Origin: Myxococcales bacterium 68-20
Lineage (GTDB): Bacteria; Myxococcota_A; Polyangia; Polyangiales; Polyangiaceae
Assembly (NCBI GenBank): GCA_001899635.1
Contig: MKVQ01000030.1
Coordinates: forward strand, 194,956-258,955
Length of the DNA: 64,000 bases
Direction of reading: 5' to 3'
Position 1 is the first letter of the stretch; each line of letters begins with the position of its first letter. Under the pieces are notes generated by a model. It saw only the letters and a program-made list of their open reading frames with translations, did not search any database and was not told the DNA's origin. Below, piece by piece: positions 61,626 through 64,000 of the stretch. The position numbers and the translations under genes were made by a program.

Positions 61626-61670
61626 CCGTACGTCGACTCGACGTTCGCTCTCGAAGCGCGGGTACGTCGC

Positions 61671-62255
61671 TCAGCGCACGGCTTCGATGAGCGTCTCGAG
61701 CATTCGATACGTCATGCCCCAGAGCCGATGCCGTCCGGGCTCGAGGTGAATGCACGGCAGGTCGTAGGACTGCCCCAGGTAGTCGAGCTTGAAGTTGCTC
61801 TTTCCCTCGCCGCGCTCGAGCCCGGCGAACGGGACCCAGAGCGTGGTCGCGACCTCGTCATTCGGCATGACGGGCACATCGCCCCTCAGCGCGAACACGA
61901 ATGGCGTCACGACGAGGTTGCCCTTCTTCGATCGCATGAACGCAGGAACGTCCGGCAAGCGCCCGAGCAGGTTCGCGTTCGACAGCTCGATCCCCACCTC
62001 CTCGCGGGTCTCGCGGATCGCGGTGGCGAGGAGGCTCGCATCCTCGGGCTCGCGACGCCCGCCCGGAAACGCGATGTGCCCCGACCACGGATCGTTGGGG
62101 TGCTCCGCGCGCTGGATGAAGAAGAGGTCCGCGCTTCCGGTCCCGGGGAGCTCGCGCAGAATCGCTGCGACCGCAGCGCGCGGACCGTCCGTCACGACGC
62201 CGTGGTCACCGCTGAGCGCGGCGAGCTTACCGGAGATCGAGTCGATGAACGCCAT
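61671..62255 (-). CDS. NUDIX hydrolase, CoA pyrophosphatase type
   Basis: 194 residues. The NUDIX box spans 66-88 (GGRREPED, then AIRETREEVGI), and it is preceded by PWSGHIAFPGG, the signature of the CoA/NADH-pyrophosphatase subgroup (NudL-like). It should cleave CoA or related dinucleotides into 4'-phosphopantetheine and adenosine 3',5'-bisphosphate. Mg2+ or Mn2+ is bound by the REEVGI Glu residues. It lies 46 bases downstream of the hybrid kinase start, on the same strand. Confidence 0.9.
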   Translation of the reverse strand: MAFIDSISGKLAALSGDHGVVTDGPRAAVAAILRELPGTGSADLFFIQRAEHPNDPWSGHIAFPGGRREPEDASLLATAIRETREEVGIELSNANLLGRLPDVPAFMRSKKGNLVVTPFVFALRGDVPVMPNDEVATTLWVPFAGLERGEGKSNFKLDYLGQSYDLPCIHLEPGRHRLWGMTYRMLETLIEAVR

Positions 62256-62399
62256 CGCGACTGCACTCTAGCGCAGGAACCCATGGCTCGCTTGCCGTCG
62301 CCCGAACGCGGCTCGAGACGGCTCGCGTGCGTACGTCACGACCACGAGGTCGCCGGCCAGCGGGTCGTGACGCTCACGTCGAGCTCGAGCGCGAGCTCC

Positions 62400-63575
62400 T
62401 CAGAAGCTCTTCCGGTACGCTTCGACCTCGGCGGGCGTGAAGCCCTGATAGAGCGCGATGTCGTTGATCGCTTCGTTGAGCTTCAGCGCGCGGTCCCCAG
62501 CGCCGGTCACGAGCTTGTACGCCGTTGCGGTGCCGATCTTCGTGAGGAGCGCGTCGATCTGGGCGTCGGAGATCCTACGCTTCTCCGCGGGCAGCCCCTT
62601 GAAGCTCTCGATGAACCCGAGCGCCTCGCCGAAGGCGTAGAGCGCGTTCGAGCCCTTCAGCGGATCGGCCGCCGTGCGCGCGGCCTGGTCGAGGTAGTGG
62701 ATCGCCGTCGCGTACGTCGTTCGCTCCCACTCGGAGAGGAACGTCGCGACCGCCGCATCGCGCTCGGCGTTGCACTTCTCCCCCGCGGCGGTGGCTGCCT
62801 TCATCGTGAGGAGCGCCGTCCGGATCTTCCGGTACGGGCCAGGCGTCTCCGACGACTTGTCGTCGCGCTGCGATGCGTACGCCGCGAGCAGCGCGTCGGC
62901 CTCCGCTCCTGCTTCCGCGTCCGTTCGACCGGCGAGCGCCGTGCTCGCGCCGAACGCCGCGAGCAGTCGATCGACCGTCGCCTCCGTCACCGGCGCCGCG
63001 ACGAGGCCGAGGACGTGGTTGTAGAGGGCGCCGCCGAGCAACACCTTCGGCGTCGCCGCCCGCAGGGCGACGCCGGCCTTCGAGAAGTGATGGTCGCCGT
63101 ACTTCCCACCCTCGGCACCGCCACCGTCCTGCTCTGCGTCCTCGGGCTTCCACTCCTTGCCGAGCGCGGCCTCGAACGCGTCGAAGTATCCATCGAGCGT
63201 CGTCTGGGCGAACGTCGTCGACACGGCCCGCAGGCTCGGCGAGCCGGCGTTGTAGATCGCCTTCAGGTCGGCGACGGCAGGCACGCCGGCGTCGCTCGCG
63301 CCCTCGGTCGACTTCATGGTCGCGTCGAGCTCCGCGACGCGCTGGGCGAGGGCGAGCTCCACGGCAGCGTTCGTCGCGAACGCGGCGCTCTCGTACTTGG
63401 GCGGGACCACGGCGCCACACGCGAGCGTGCCGGCCTCGTTGCCCGAAGCGTCCGTGGAGGCATCGAGCCCGGTATCGAGCCGCGGCCGCACGAGGGCTTC
63501 GTCCTCCCCGCACGCAGCGCCCACGATGAGGGCACCGAGAACCGACGCGAGGGACACGAGACGGATCGTCTTCAT
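62400..63575 (-). CDS. Hypothetical lipoprotein, helical, possibly multi-repeat
   Basis: 391 residues from ATG 63575 (in-frame sequence runs to 63671 but is unlikely to be coding). The signal ends ALIVGAACG. After an Asp/Ala-rich linker the chain is mostly helical and Ala-rich (residues 85-390), with recurring blocks like SAAFATNAAVELALAQRVAEL and TTFAQTTLDGYFDAFEAALG, and one or two conserved-looking Cys. It recalls imelysin or DUF4856-type exported proteins without a clear match. A TTGACA hexamer at 63676-63681 (minus strand) could be its -35 box. Confidence 0.6.
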   Translation of the reverse strand: MKTIRLVSLASVLGALIVGAACGEDEALVRPRLDTGLDASTDASGNEAGTLACGAVVPPKYESAAFATNAAVELALAQRVAELDATMKSTEGASDAGVPAVADLKAIYNAGSPSLRAVSTTFAQTTLDGYFDAFEAALGKEWKPEDAEQDGGGAEGGKYGDHHFSKAGVALRAATPKVLLGGALYNHVLGLVAAPVTEATVDRLLAAFGASTALAGRTDAEAGAEADALLAAYASQRDDKSSETPGPYRKIRTALLTMKAATAAGEKCNAERDAAVATFLSEWERTTYATAIHYLDQAARTAADPLKGSNALYAFGEALGFIESFKGLPAEKRRISDAQIDALLTKIGTATAYKLVTGAGDRALKLNEAINDIALYQGFTPAEVEAYRKSF

Positions 63576-63863
63576 CGTCGAAAAAAGCCTCCGAGCTCCA
63601 GACCGCAGCAGAAAAAGAAGGGAGCCGCTCGATGAGCGCTTCCCCTGGCCTGTCTTTGGGCTTGCCGACAATGACTGTCAACATTTCTGAGCGGGCCCCA
63701 GCGGCGCAGAGCGGCGCCACCGGCGGCCCGGCATGGCGCTCGCTCACGCGCAGATCCTTCGAGGACTGCCCCGTGCCGCCTCCTCATCGACGGTCGTGAT
63801 GAGCGAAGGGCGGGACGAGCGGGCGAGCGCCTGGCCGGAGGAGCTATGGCGGTGCTCTTGCAT
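63576..63863. other. Upstream region of hypothetical lipoprotein
   Basis: About 290 bases with no supportable gene. On the minus strand it contains TTGACA (63681-63676), a perfect -35 consensus, but no good -10 at 17 bases. The 118-bp repeat copy B begins at its right end. Confidence 0.45.
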
Positions 63864-63981
63864 TGACCTCCGATTCACGCCCGCCCGTTGAGCGAGCGGG
63901 CGTGAATCTCCGGTCAAAGCCTGCTCGTGTGAGCTGACCGCTTCGACCTTTCAGGATCGGCGCAACTGAGTTGCGCCTTAG
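63864..63981 (-). repeat. 118-bp two-hairpin element, copy B (inverted)
   Basis: Reverse complement matches copy A (20131-20248) at 111 of 118 positions with no gap. The first hairpin is at 63959-63977 and the second at 63864-63916 (in window coordinates). Four of the seven differences are clustered in a 5-base part of the spacer, and none breaks a base pair in the stems; the one stem-proximal change is in the hairpin-2 loop. Unlike copy A it does not overlap a recognised gene. What follows to 64000 is cut by the window. Confidence 0.85.
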
Positions 63982-64000
63982 TTCTTCCCGCCGCCGCCAC

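Overview
This is about 64 kb of very GC-rich chromosomal DNA, most likely from a myxobacterium (Myxococcota, probably class Polyangia). The evidence is indirect. There are three membrane-type or soluble Ser/Thr protein kinases (one with the HRDVSPQN catalytic loop common in this group) and two large hybrid histidine kinases. There are many lipoproteins with Asp/Pro/Ala-rich linkers after the lipobox, a CorE-like ECF sigma factor with a Cys-rich tail, and short GC-rich hairpin repeats in intergenic gaps. I found no rRNA, tRNA, CRISPR array, transposase or phage gene.

Layout. 1-6.1 kb: redox and regulator genes: a GFA-family enzyme, a TetR regulator with a clear operator, a thioredoxin-reductase-like flavoprotein, AraC and LysR regulators, a DUF924 protein, a collapsed cystathionine-synthase-type pseudogene and a short-chain dehydrogenase. 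6.2-14.9 kb: a metal/metalloid resistance block: arsR-arsI-acr3-arsC, padR-chrA with an operator touching the padR start codon, a 14-Cys metallothionein-like peptide followed by a CorE-type sigma factor, and cadD with an outer-membrane protein gene. A Cys-rich lipoprotein, a SMI1/KNR4 protein and a small winged-helix-like protein lie among them. 14.9-20.1 kb: a Ser/Thr kinase with a partner exported protein, and two tandem beta-propeller-like lipoproteins. 20.1-26.8 kb: a nitrilase-family hydrolase, a YkgJ Cys-cluster protein, an SRPBCC protein, a cyclopropane-fatty-acid synthase and a lone treY. 26.8-35.2 kb: a HicA-like protein without its catalytic His, remnants of a histidine kinase next to a degenerate receiver, a CheY-like regulator, a KGG stress protein, a REC-GAF-PAS-HK-REC hybrid kinase, a zinc-ribbon membrane protein and a divergent Ser/Thr kinase. 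35.3-40.4 kb: an M16 peptidase pair, a small zinc-ribbon membrane protein, TerC and a small lipoprotein. 40.4-42.5 kb: a 711-residue protein with about 31 tandem aromatic/Arg repeats, most carrying an FG dipeptide, ending in a BON domain. 42.8-51.3 kb: an alpha/beta hydrolase, a phosphatase-glycosyltransferase fusion for trehalose or glucosylglycerol, a 3D-domain lipoprotein, a heme-motif lipoprotein, and DUF302 and DUF4177 proteins. 51.4-55.2 kb: a Ser/Thr kinase, an Lgt-like protein and a beta-barrel-like protein in one operon. 55.3-64 kb: msrA, an alkaline-phosphatase-superfamily lipoprotein, an ABC-F ATPase, a second hybrid kinase, a NUDIX CoA pyrophosphatase and a hypothetical lipoprotein.

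Three things stand out. The first is the FG/PFERN-repeat BON protein, which looks like an intrinsically disordered 'sticker-spacer' protein. The second is a 118-bp element present twice in opposite orientations (20131-20248 and 63864-63981, 111 of 118 positions identical) that can fold into two hairpins. The third is the coupling of a metallothionein-like gene to a metal-sensing sigma factor, with a plausible self-recognised promoter. Together the genes describe an environmental bacterium equipped for heavy-metal, oxidative and osmotic stress, with much of its sensing through kinases and much of its gene content exported to the envelope.
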